Source of the DNA: Dyadobacter sp.
GTDB lineage: Bacteria > Bacteroidota > Bacteroidia > Cytophagales > Spirosomataceae
Assembly: GCF_017744695.1 (NCBI RefSeq)
Contig: NZ_JAGIAS010000002.1
Location: forward strand, 434,001-498,000
Direction of reading: 5' to 3'
Length of the DNA: 64,000 nucleotides
Shown here: in pieces, positions 24,632-32,126 of the stretch
How positions within the stretch are numbered: position 1 is the stretch's first letter
How the letters are laid out: each line of letters opens with the position of its first letter
The notes under the pieces: model-generated
Told to the model about the DNA's origin: nothing
The model's database searches: none
Seen by the model: the letters and a program-made list of their open reading frames with translations, nothing else
Position numbers and translations under genes: made by a program

Positions 24632-25648
24632 TCAAAACTGCCCCTTCCGCTCCTGGAAATGGGTGGGTTTATTAATGGTTTTGCCTCCTTCGAGCAACCA
24701 TTGCGCTGTAATGCCGATCATTTGCTTCAGTGTCGTGCGCGGATAGCCGAACAAGCGGAACGACTCCGCCGCATTGCTCAAAAGCGCCGTAGGCTGCTCC
24801 TCGCCGATAAACTGCGGTTCGATATTGAATATACGTCCAAACTCCCGGGCCAGCCACCGTAGCGAAACCGTCTCGGGACCGGTAATGTTGAGGATTTTCG
24901 AAGGTGCGTCGCAATGCAGCAGCGAACGGATCGCCATTTCATTCGCATCGCCCTGCCAGATCACGTTCACATGCCCCATCGTCACATCCAGCGGCTTGCC
25001 GTTCAGCACCGATTTCGCCACTTCCAGCAACACGCCATATTTGAAATCGATCGCGTAGTTCAGGCGGTAAAGCAGGATCGGTGTGCCGTAGACCGACGAA
25101 AAGTACTGGAACATCCGCTCGCGCCCGAGGCACGACTGCCCATATTCCCCTACCGGGTCTGTCCGCGTTTCCTCCGTTGCACCTCCCGAGCCAACCGGTG
25201 TGAACGGGTACACATTACCTGTAGAATACACCACAATGCGCGATTTACGGAACTTCTCGGCCACGCGCCCCGGCAGGTAAGTGTTCATTGCCCAGGTGTA
25301 GGGCTCGTTATTGGAGGTTCCAAATTTCTGTCCGGCCAGGTAAAGCACATTCTCAACTTCGGGGAGCCCCTGTAACTGCTCATCGTCCAAAATGTTGGCA
25401 ACAATCGTCTCGATCCCCTCGGCATTCAGTTCTTGCACCAGCCCCGCTTCACTGAAACGCGACACGGCGATCACCCGCTTGCTGAGCCCGGCCCGTTCGA
25501 TGGCCTGCATGGTCAGCCTCGCAATGCTGGGACCAATTTTCCCTCCTGCTCCCAGGATCATTATGTCGCCGTCGATACGCTTCATGTCCTCGATCAGCGC
25601 ATCGGAAGGGCTAAGCCATTGTTCCTCAAAAGATTCGATTCCGTTCAT
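24632..25648 (-). CDS. NAD-dependent epimerase/dehydratase (extended SDR)
   Basis: 338 aa. Rossmann motif ILGAGGKIGPSIARL (about residues 31-45) is the GxGGxxG variant. Later YGQSCLGRERMF sits at the Y-x3-K site, with Tyr present but the Lys position altered (YGQSC); VYSTGNVYPF is the usual Ser/Thr strand. It probably oxidises or isomerises a sugar(-acid) intermediate of the cluster. The stop is 12 nt from a repeat array; the gene follows the transporter gene by 1 nt, so it is translationally coupled. Confidence 0.82.
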   Translation of the reverse strand: MNGIESFEEQWLSPSDALIEDMKRIDGDIMILGAGGKIGPSIARLTMQAIERAGLSKRVIAVSRFSEAGLVQELNAEGIETIVANILDDEQLQGLPEVENVLYLAGQKFGTSNNEPYTWAMNTYLPGRVAEKFRKSRIVVYSTGNVYPFTPVGSGGATEETRTDPVGEYGQSCLGRERMFQYFSSVYGTPILLYRLNYAIDFKYGVLLEVAKSVLNGKPLDVTMGHVNVIWQGDANEMAIRSLLHCDAPSKILNITGPETVSLRWLAREFGRIFNIEPQFIGEEQPTALLSNAAESFRLFGYPRTTLKQMIGITAQWLLEGGKTINKPTHFQERKGQF

Positions 25649-25649
25649 T

Positions 25650-26936
25650 TTATTTAAAAAGCGGATTGTTGAAAAATAATTCTTTGCTATTGATGACCGC
25701 CAGACTGAACACGATGATCAGGCCGATACCCGCCACAACTTTCACCAGCGGGCTGTTCACTTTATCGCCCATGATCTTACGGTCGTTGCCCACCATATAC
25801 AAGGCAGTTCCGATAAAAGGAACCACGAAAATCGTCACGCTCTGCGCGAACACGATCAATTCAAGCGGCAATTTGCCGAAGCGTATGGCAATTGTTGCGC
25901 CGATTACCATCACCAGCGCTACCAGGTAACGCACTGATTTTGAACTGAAATTACTACCCAGGCCCAGCGCATCCCCCAGCAAGGTCCCTCCTACCGACGC
26001 ATTGCCGATCAGCGACGAAAACGCCGCGCCGAACAACCCGATCAGGAACAATGTGGATGCATTGCTTCCAAAAATCGGTTCCAGCGCCTTAGCCATGTCG
26101 GTGGCCGAGTTAACCGCAATACCTTTCGGGTTAAGGACCGCCGCCGCACAGATGATCACGATGCTGCACATGCCCCCGAGCAGGATAATGCCCGTGGTAC
26201 TGTCATTTTTGGCACCACGCAGCTCCGGCTTGATACGGATCCGCTCCTGAATGAGATACGATTGGTACGACGCGCCCACGATCGAGAAACACGAAGCGAT
26301 GAAAGCGATAATGAGCCCTGTCGAACCCTCTGGAATCGTCGGGGTGGTGAAACCTTTCGCTATCTTGACCGGATCGGGATTAGCCCAGAAGAACGTCGTG
26401 GCAAAGGAAAACAGCTTCACGAAAATCAGCAACACCATCACGCTTTCCAGCACTTTATAAAAACTCCTGAAAAACAACAGACTAATGCCGAATGCATTGA
26501 GCGCGATAATCCATGGAACGGGCGAGGTATGGAATAACTCCCCGACCGCAATGCCTACCCCGACAGAATTACCCGCCTGAAAAGAGGTAGTGACCAGAAA
26601 TACCCCGATGCCCATTGCAACCGACGCGGGTTTGCCCCATTTCTGCTTCACCGAAGCCAGCAGCGATTGGTTCGTGGCTACCCCGATGCGCGTCGACATG
26701 GCGGTGAACACCCCCATAAAGAAAATCGCGACAACCACGATCCAGAGCAGAGAATAGCCATAAACCGCGCCGAGTTTGGAAGTAATAGTGAGTTTGCTGG
26801 GCCCGAACACCAGCGCGGCGGTGATCATACCAGGCCCCAGCGACCTGAGCCATTTAAGAAATTTCTCTTTGAAGTTTTCCAAGGTAAAAGGGTTTGGCTG
26901 TGAGAGGAATATGAATGATTGATGGATTACGGGCAC
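25650..26936 (-). CDS. Nramp-fold transporter lacking the metal-binding motif
   Basis: Up to 428 aa, about 11 transmembrane helices, LeuT-fold Nramp family. The TM1 motif that binds metal in Nramp proteins (DPGN) reads GPSK here (LVFGPSKLTI, about residues 44-53). The TM6 MPH segment reads YQSYLIQE. It is therefore probably not a divalent-metal carrier and may import the cluster's organic substrate. The only upstream start is GTG 26936, which lies inside an 18-bp palindrome. A TTG giving LENFKEKF is a likelier start. Confidence 0.82.
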   Translation of the reverse strand: MPVIHQSFIFLSQPNPFTLENFKEKFLKWLRSLGPGMITAALVFGPSKLTITSKLGAVYGYSLLWIVVVAIFFMGVFTAMSTRIGVATNQSLLASVKQKWGKPASVAMGIGVFLVTTSFQAGNSVGVGIAVGELFHTSPVPWIIALNAFGISLLFFRSFYKVLESVMVLLIFVKLFSFATTFFWANPDPVKIAKGFTTPTIPEGSTGLIIAFIASCFSIVGASYQSYLIQERIRIKPELRGAKNDSTTGIILLGGMCSIVIICAAAVLNPKGIAVNSATDMAKALEPIFGSNASTLFLIGLFGAAFSSLIGNASVGGTLLGDALGLGSNFSSKSVRYLVALVMVIGATIAIRFGKLPLELIVFAQSVTIFVVPFIGTALYMVGNDRKIMGDKVNSPLVKVVAGIGLIIVFSLAVINSKELFFNNPLFK

Positions 26937-26945
26937 GTGCCCGTA
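26928..26945. promoter_or_regulatory. Perfect 18-bp palindrome, candidate LacI-family operator
   Basis: TACGGGCACGTGCCCGTA is a perfect palindrome with a central CG, the usual shape of LacI/GalR-family operators. It lies between the LacI-type gene and the transporter it should control, 39 bp after the regulator's stop. Confidence 0.7.
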
Positions 26946-26984
26946 AAGGTAGAAAAGAATTTGTAATTTCCATTTTCAAGAAAA

Positions 26985-28043
26985 TTAATTCTGATAAAAC
27001 TCGTAATTCTCCTTTGTCACAATATCGATAGGCATGTAGTTCTGCCTCGTGACGGGCGCATTGACCACGAGCGTCTGGTAAAGCGCCATCATGCCGCGGT
27101 ACCCCTGGTCGTCGGGACGGTGGCAGATCAGGAAGTCGATCACATTGGCTTCCAGGTAATCCACGTTTTCCCGCACAAAATCGTAGCCGATCAGCGATAC
27201 GTGGGTACGGCGGCTGTTTTTCAGGAAAGATGCCACCGTATGCACCCGCGAGTTGGTGACGAACGCCGCGCCGATATCCTTATTCAGATGGAAGACATAA
27301 GTAAGGTGTCGCGCTACCGATTGATAGTCCGTTTCGCGGATATCGATGCGCACAATCTCGTTCGGCTGGTTATTGTCATTGAAATACGCCCTGAAACCAT
27401 CTTCGATTTCGAGGTAATTGTAATTATCGATCTCCTTGGAGATATTGATGATCAGCACCTTTCTCTCCTGTTCCAGGCGGTACGTAAGCAACTTCGCGCC
27501 CACGTACCCGCTTTTGCGCAGGTGCGGGCCTATGTACGAGAGGCTATGCAGGTCCGGGATATCCGAATCGATGAAAACGTACGGGATCTTCCGTCGTACG
27601 CATTCAGCTGCAAACTTCCGGGTTTCTTCTATAAAGGAAGGGGAAATCAGGATTCCGTGGAAACCGGCATCCAGCACGCGCCGGATCTGATCGGCAAACG
27701 AATCCTTGCTATTCAGGTCAAACAAAAACACCTGCACCTGCACCCCATACTGCTTCATCTCCGCCTCCGCGCGGCGTATTCCATTCAGCGGGGCCGACCA
27801 GAAATCCGTTTCTTCCGACACGTCGGGTATCAATGCGGCCAGGCTAATGATCTTCCTGGAAGCCAGCCGGCTGGCAAGGATATTGGGTTGGTAGTCCATC
27901 TCCTTGATGATCGCATTGATCTTCGCCTTGGTTTTTTCTGAAACGCCCGTCCGGTTGTGCAACACGCGGTCGACGGTAGCAGTGGAGACATTGGCGCGCC
28001 TGGCGATTTCCTTCACGCCGAACAATTCGTTCTCTTTTTCCAT
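26985..28043 (-). CDS. LacI-family transcriptional regulator
   Basis: 352 aa. The N-terminal HTH is FGVKEIARRANVSTATVDRVLH (about 8-29), followed by the hinge helix QPNILASRLASRK, then a periplasmic-binding-protein-like effector domain (about 65-340) of the sugar-responsive kind. The HTH recognition helix has STATVDRVLHN instead of the common SxxTVSRVLN. It is divergent from no gene and heads the minus-strand cluster 21671-26936, with a perfect palindrome just downstream. It probably represses the cluster until an acid sugar or similar effector binds. Confidence 0.92.
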   Translation of the reverse strand: MEKENELFGVKEIARRANVSTATVDRVLHNRTGVSEKTKAKINAIIKEMDYQPNILASRLASRKIISLAALIPDVSEETDFWSAPLNGIRRAEAEMKQYGVQVQVFLFDLNSKDSFADQIRRVLDAGFHGILISPSFIEETRKFAAECVRRKIPYVFIDSDIPDLHSLSYIGPHLRKSGYVGAKLLTYRLEQERKVLIINISKEIDNYNYLEIEDGFRAYFNDNNQPNEIVRIDIRETDYQSVARHLTYVFHLNKDIGAAFVTNSRVHTVASFLKNSRRTHVSLIGYDFVRENVDYLEANVIDFLICHRPDDQGYRGMMALYQTLVVNAPVTRQNYMPIDIVTKENYEFYQN

Positions 28044-28181
28044 TCAAAGGTTCGTTCGAAGGGATAAATATAGGCGTTGCACAACCATTCCTGCAAGGAA
28101 GTTATCGGATCTGCCGCTGCCCGTTGCAGTTAAAAGGGGAATCGGAGTAACATTTACCGTCACGTACTGCCTAAATGCCGT

Positions 28182-28670
28182 TCAGATTCGTAGCAGCCTT
28201 TTCAGCCGGTCATAGAAGCCCGTGTCCCGGAAAGTAAATTGTTTATGTAAAATATAATTACTCAAAAAGCTCGCACCCATTGCCGCGACCTGTGAAAATA
28301 GCTTGTTCAGATTCACTTCCTTCACAGAAAAAGGAATCAAAAAAGTGAACGTACCAGGCCACGATTCTGAAAGCTCATAGAGCGTCGCAGATCCATAAAC
28401 GGTAATGAGGCAGGAAAGAATGGAAACCAATATAAATTTGGCAATCTGCCGCCTGCTTTGCGTCGTATTCTTTGCATTAAAGGCAAATAACCTTGTCAGA
28501 AAATAACCCACTACAAACGAAAACCAGTAACCGGCAAATAACGCCGTCTTATAGGAAATAGTAAACCATTCCTGTAAAATTGTGGCCACCAGCAAGTTGG
28601 AAAGCGCACCGGTAGCGGCAACGATAAAATAGGCAAAAAGATCGCGGCGATTGAACAGTTGATCGGACAT
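28182..28670 (-). CDS. GtrA-like four-helix membrane protein
   Basis: About 162 aa from ATG 28670 (MSDQLFNRRDLF). The longer frame to 28760 would overlap the divergent TraB gene and has no support. Four transmembrane helices; GtrA signature GALSNLLVATIL in TM1 and YILHKQFTFRD at the end (the NFxxxRxWVF-like finish). GtrA proteins are thought to flip undecaprenyl-linked sugars for cell-surface glycosylation. The charged tail DRLKRLLRI follows. Confidence 0.82.
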   Translation of the reverse strand: MSDQLFNRRDLFAYFIVAATGALSNLLVATILQEWFTISYKTALFAGYWFSFVVGYFLTRLFAFNAKNTTQSRRQIAKFILVSILSCLITVYGSATLYELSESWPGTFTFLIPFSVKEVNLNKLFSQVAAMGASFLSNYILHKQFTFRDTGFYDRLKRLLRI

Positions 28671-28737
28671 GAAATACGTTTCTGATTCACCAATATAGTA
28701 GTTTACTACGCTGCATTTCAACCAGAAAATCGATAGT

Positions 28738-29595
28738 ATGAAAAAAGCATTACTCCTCACCCTGTTTGCGATCCTGAACAGCGCCCTGGCTGTGTTTGGA
28801 CAAGAGAGTCAGTCGGTATTGTGGGAGATCAGCGGGAAGGGGCTGGCAAAGCCTTCCTATTTGTTTGGGACTTATCATGTAGCCTCCATTTCAGTGCTGG
28901 ACAGTTTTCCACAAGTAATGCGCATAGCTACCAGCTGTGATTTCGCACTTTTTGAAAACGGCGGCTCGCATATCGGTGAGGCTCCTCCCCCGGTTCAAAC
29001 TGCCCAGCCGCCACTCGACTCGATCTTCACGCCGGCAGAATATGCCATCGTGGACAGCTTTTTCACCGCGTCGCCATACGGGAGCATCCGGCCACACACC
29101 CATGATGCTGATCTTTTTTCAATGCTGCAAGTAGCTCTTACAATCCAACTGAGCCAGCAGAACAAACAGGATGAGCCATTTGACGCACTTTTAATGAATC
29201 GATTGAATGCATTAAATAAAACCATTTTTCAATTGGATAACCCGAATGAAGTAGACAATGTTGTAAATGGTATGGGCTACCGGAATATAGCCAAAATGCT
29301 GGTGGATATAATTAATGATAAAACAGCCTTGCAAAAGCAAGCTCCGGAGGAAGCAAAAGACCTCGCATTATATTCCAAAACGCTTCGCCGACCGCTCAGA
29401 CTTAACGAGGATGTCCATGTGAATCTCGGAAAAGTAACCATTGACCGAAATGTTCACTGGATTCCTAAAATTGAAGAAAAGATGTCGGAAGGAAATTGTT
29501 TTATCGCCGTAGGGTTTAAACATTTACAATACAAAACGGTTCTAATCCAATTACTTAGAAATAAAGGTTATACGCTCAATCCTGTTAATCTCTGA
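28738..29595 (+). CDS. TraB/GumN family protein
   Basis: 285 aa with a signal peptide (MKKALLLTLFAILNSALAVFGQ). The TraB/GumN family (putative erythromycin-esterase-like/Tiki protease fold) shows the two GxxH motifs: LFGTYHV (about residues 42-48) and VGFKHLQ near 256-262, plus a conserved Glu in ALFENGG. Tiki relatives are metalloproteases, and the glutamate and two GxxH histidines would form the metal site. Periplasmic or secreted. Substrate unknown. Confidence 0.87.
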   Translation: MKKALLLTLFAILNSALAVFGQESQSVLWEISGKGLAKPSYLFGTYHVASISVLDSFPQVMRIATSCDFALFENGGSHIGEAPPPVQTAQPPLDSIFTPAEYAIVDSFFTASPYGSIRPHTHDADLFSMLQVALTIQLSQQNKQDEPFDALLMNRLNALNKTIFQLDNPNEVDNVVNGMGYRNIAKMLVDIINDKTALQKQAPEEAKDLALYSKTLRRPLRLNEDVHVNLGKVTIDRNVHWIPKIEEKMSEGNCFIAVGFKHLQYKTVLIQLLRNKGYTLNPVNL

Positions 29596-29635
29596 TTTGA
29601 ATTAAACTATTTATTACCAATTAAATACTACCATC

Positions 29636-30136
29636 TTGACTCCTGGAAATATCACATTTCGGACCATCGTCCCGACCGATGCGGATGATATTTTAGCTAT
29701 TATCAACTATTACATTGCCCATTCTACTTTCTACTTCTCCGAGGCTCCATTAGAAAAAAGCAGCATTTCTGATATGCTAAATGCGCGGCACGTACTTCCG
29801 GGTTATGTGGTATTGAACGACAGCGAGCTGATTGGATTTGGATACGCTTACCATTTCCGGCCCGAAAGCACTTTTTCACAGACAGTTAAACTAACCTATT
29901 GGCTAAAAGCAGGTTTCACCGGAAAAGGAATAGGAAGCAACCTTTACAATATGCTCGAAAGTGAACTCCGAATGTTGAAAATATCAAGTATCTTGGTCAA
30001 CATTTCATCCGAAAACATAGCCAGCCTGAACTTCCATAGAGCATTGGGATACCAGGAATGTGGAAATTTCAAGCAGGCCGGCTACAAAAACGGCCGGTAT
30101 TTTGACTTGATCTGGTTGCAAAAATTCCTTCATTAA
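29636..30136 (+). CDS. GNAT-family N-acetyltransferase
   Basis: 166 aa from a TTG start at 29636. GNAT fold: motif A acetyl-CoA loop KAGFTGKGIGSNLYNMLE (about residues 98-115, the Q/RxxGxG/A variant GKGIGS), motif B SLNFHRALGYQECG. It is closest in style to phosphinothricin/methionine-sulfoximine acetyltransferases (AFYFSE-like beginning: STFYFSEAPLE). The substrate is probably a small amine or amino acid analogue. Confidence 0.85.
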   Translation: MTPGNITFRTIVPTDADDILAIINYYIAHSTFYFSEAPLEKSSISDMLNARHVLPGYVVLNDSELIGFGYAYHFRPESTFSQTVKLTYWLKAGFTGKGIGSNLYNMLESELRMLKISSILVNISSENIASLNFHRALGYQECGNFKQAGYKNGRYFDLIWLQKFLH

Positions 30137-30150
30137 TCTCCCCTTACGCC

Positions 30151-30555
30151 ATGACCAACCCGGCAATCCACTGCATCGCCCCGTGCTTCATCGTCAGAGA
30201 CGTCCTCGCCGCTCTGGCATTTTACCGCGATTTCCTGGGTTTTGAGATTACATTCCAGGGGCCGAGCGAAGACGACATTTTCTTCGGGATCGTCGAACGC
30301 GGCGCGGCCATGATTATGTTCAAAGCCGTCGGTGTGGAACCGGTACCAAACCATACACGGGATGTCAAACAGGGCATTATGCGCTGGGACGCCTACATGT
30401 ACGTGCCCGATCCCGACGCACTCGCGGCCGAGTTCGCATCCAGGAATGTTGAGTTCTTTCTGCCTATCTGTGACAACGACGATAATTTGCGTGGGTTCGA
30501 GGTGAAGGATGCGGATGGGTATTTGTTGTATTTTGGAAGGCCCAATAAAAAGTGA
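30151..30555 (+). CDS. VOC-superfamily bleomycin-resistance-like protein
   Basis: 134 aa. A VOC module begins IAPCFIVRDVLAALAFYRDFLGFEITF and ends FEVKDADGYLLYFGRP with a Tyr in place of the usual Glu ligand region. No metal site is obvious; glyoxalase-like antibiotic-binding proteins look like this. It is 14 nt after the GNAT gene, probably the same transcript. Confidence 0.85.
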   Translation: MTNPAIHCIAPCFIVRDVLAALAFYRDFLGFEITFQGPSEDDIFFGIVERGAAMIMFKAVGVEPVPNHTRDVKQGIMRWDAYMYVPDPDALAAEFASRNVEFFLPICDNDDNLRGFEVKDADGYLLYFGRPNKK

Positions 30556-30598
30556 CCAGTGGAATGAAAAACCTCGGCTAATGCGGCCAGGCAATACA

Positions 30599-31042
30599 AT
30601 GAACGTAGACTACAACAAAACGATCCGGCTCGACACAACAATAACCTCCTCCATCACGAAAGTATGGGCGGCACTTACCGAACCTGAACTGATCGGGCAA
30701 TGGATGCTCGATACGCCGGTCGAAATCCTTACCGAATGGCGTGAAGGAGGAACACTGCTCGAACGAGGCGACTTGCACGGGATGGCATTCGAAAACAGGG
30801 GAAAAATCGTCCGGCTAGACCCGCCCCATGTATTGGAATACACGCATTGGAGTACGCTTTCGCTCATTGCCGACTTGCCGGAAAACTATTCCATTATCCG
30901 CTTCGACCTGCAAGAAGCCGGCCATCAAACACATTTAACACTCACGATCCATAACCTGCCGACATTCGAAATCTTCAAACACATGGAATTTTACTGGAAA
31001 ACGGCACTGCATATGCTTAAACAAGTAGCCGAATCGCGATAA
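30599..31042 (+). CDS. SRPBCC/AHSA1-like (ATPase-activator homologue) protein
   Basis: About 147 aa from ATG 30599 (MNVDYNKTIRL). The longer frame from 30509 overlaps the VOC gene and adds unrelated sequence. The AHSA1-type START fold is shown by TTITSSITKVWAALTEPELIGQWM and the final helix FYWKTALHMLKQVAE. Cytoplasmic, small-ligand binding; function unknown. Confidence 0.85.
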   Translation: MNVDYNKTIRLDTTITSSITKVWAALTEPELIGQWMLDTPVEILTEWREGGTLLERGDLHGMAFENRGKIVRLDPPHVLEYTHWSTLSLIADLPENYSIIRFDLQEAGHQTHLTLTIHNLPTFEIFKHMEFYWKTALHMLKQVAESR

Positions 31043-31117
31043 GGATTGTCTCGGAAGCGATTTGTTTGCATTTTAGGAGCCTGAAATTACTCACTCCCAT
31101 CACTCAATAGCTCCCTT

Positions 31118-32119
31118 ATGTACATCAACCGCTACCTCTCACCTGTTATCGTCTACTACTATTCCTGGCGAATGGTCCTGTTTTCGATCGCTACGGGTTC
31201 CATCGCCATTTTTGTGTATGATTATCTCAACTGGAAATGGGTGGCAATCCCCTGGCTTCCGGTGTCGCTCGTAGGTACGGCTACCGCGTTTTTTGTCGGT
31301 TTCAAAAACAATCAATCGTACGATCGCAGCTGGGAGGCCCGCAAAGTGTGGGGCGCCATTACGAACCACAGCCGGTCGTTCAGCGCAGCGGTACGTTCTT
31401 TTACAACCTGTTCGCCCGACTCCGACAACATTTCTGCTGCCCATGAGAACCGCATCATCATTTACAGACACATTGCATGGCTGTACGCATTGAAAAATAC
31501 GATGGTCCAACGGACCAACTGGGAACACACCGACCGTGCGAGCGAACGCCAGCGAAAGGCGTTCAGGCATTCGCAGGTGCCTTGCGACGTAGAAATTGCG
31601 AAACACCTGCCCGAAGCAGAGCTCGCCTCGATTAAGGACAAAAAGAACCAGGCGACACAGATATTAGACCTGCAATCTCAGCACATCCGCGACCTCCGCC
31701 GCGCCGGCTCGCTCGATACCTATCAGCACGTGGCGCTGCAAGACCTTATTTCAAAGCTATATGACGAGCAAGGCAAGAGCGAAAGGATCAAAAACACACC
31801 TTTCCCACGCCAGTACGCCACCACGTCCATGCTTTTTATATTCATTTTCATGACGCTGCTGCCGTTCGGACTGCTGCCGCAGTTCGTGGACCTGGGCGAG
31901 AAATACATGTTTTTACTCATCCCCTTCAACATGATCGTCTCCTGGGTTTTCATGTTTATGGAATATGTAGGCGATATCAGCGAAAACCCTTTCGAAGGCT
32001 TGCTGAACGATACGCCTATCAGCACGATTATCCGCAATATTGAAATAGACCTGAAAGAAATGCTCGACGAAACCGACTTGCCCGCGAAGTTTTCGAGCTA
32101 CTCAGGGACATTGTTTTAG
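31118..32119 (+). CDS. Bestrophin-family ion channel
   Basis: 333 aa of the bacterial bestrophin (UPF0187) family: pentameric anion or cation channels. Four transmembrane segments (about 20-40, 42-62, 230-250, 260-280). Signature NNQSYDRSWEARKVWGAI (about 67-84) and the second half NPFEGLLNDTPI with the aperture/neck region. Inner membrane; bacterial members conduct small ions, selectivity unknown. Confidence 0.9.
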   Translation: MYINRYLSPVIVYYYSWRMVLFSIATGSIAIFVYDYLNWKWVAIPWLPVSLVGTATAFFVGFKNNQSYDRSWEARKVWGAITNHSRSFSAAVRSFTTCSPDSDNISAAHENRIIIYRHIAWLYALKNTMVQRTNWEHTDRASERQRKAFRHSQVPCDVEIAKHLPEAELASIKDKKNQATQILDLQSQHIRDLRRAGSLDTYQHVALQDLISKLYDEQGKSERIKNTPFPRQYATTSMLFIFIFMTLLPFGLLPQFVDLGEKYMFLLIPFNMIVSWVFMFMEYVGDISENPFEGLLNDTPISTIIRNIEIDLKEMLDETDLPAKFSSYSGTLF

Positions 32120-32126
32120 TGCCGGA

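Noticed and set aside
30509..30598. N-terminal extension of the SRPBCC protein
   Set aside because: It overlaps the VOC gene; the domain starts at the ATG at 30599.
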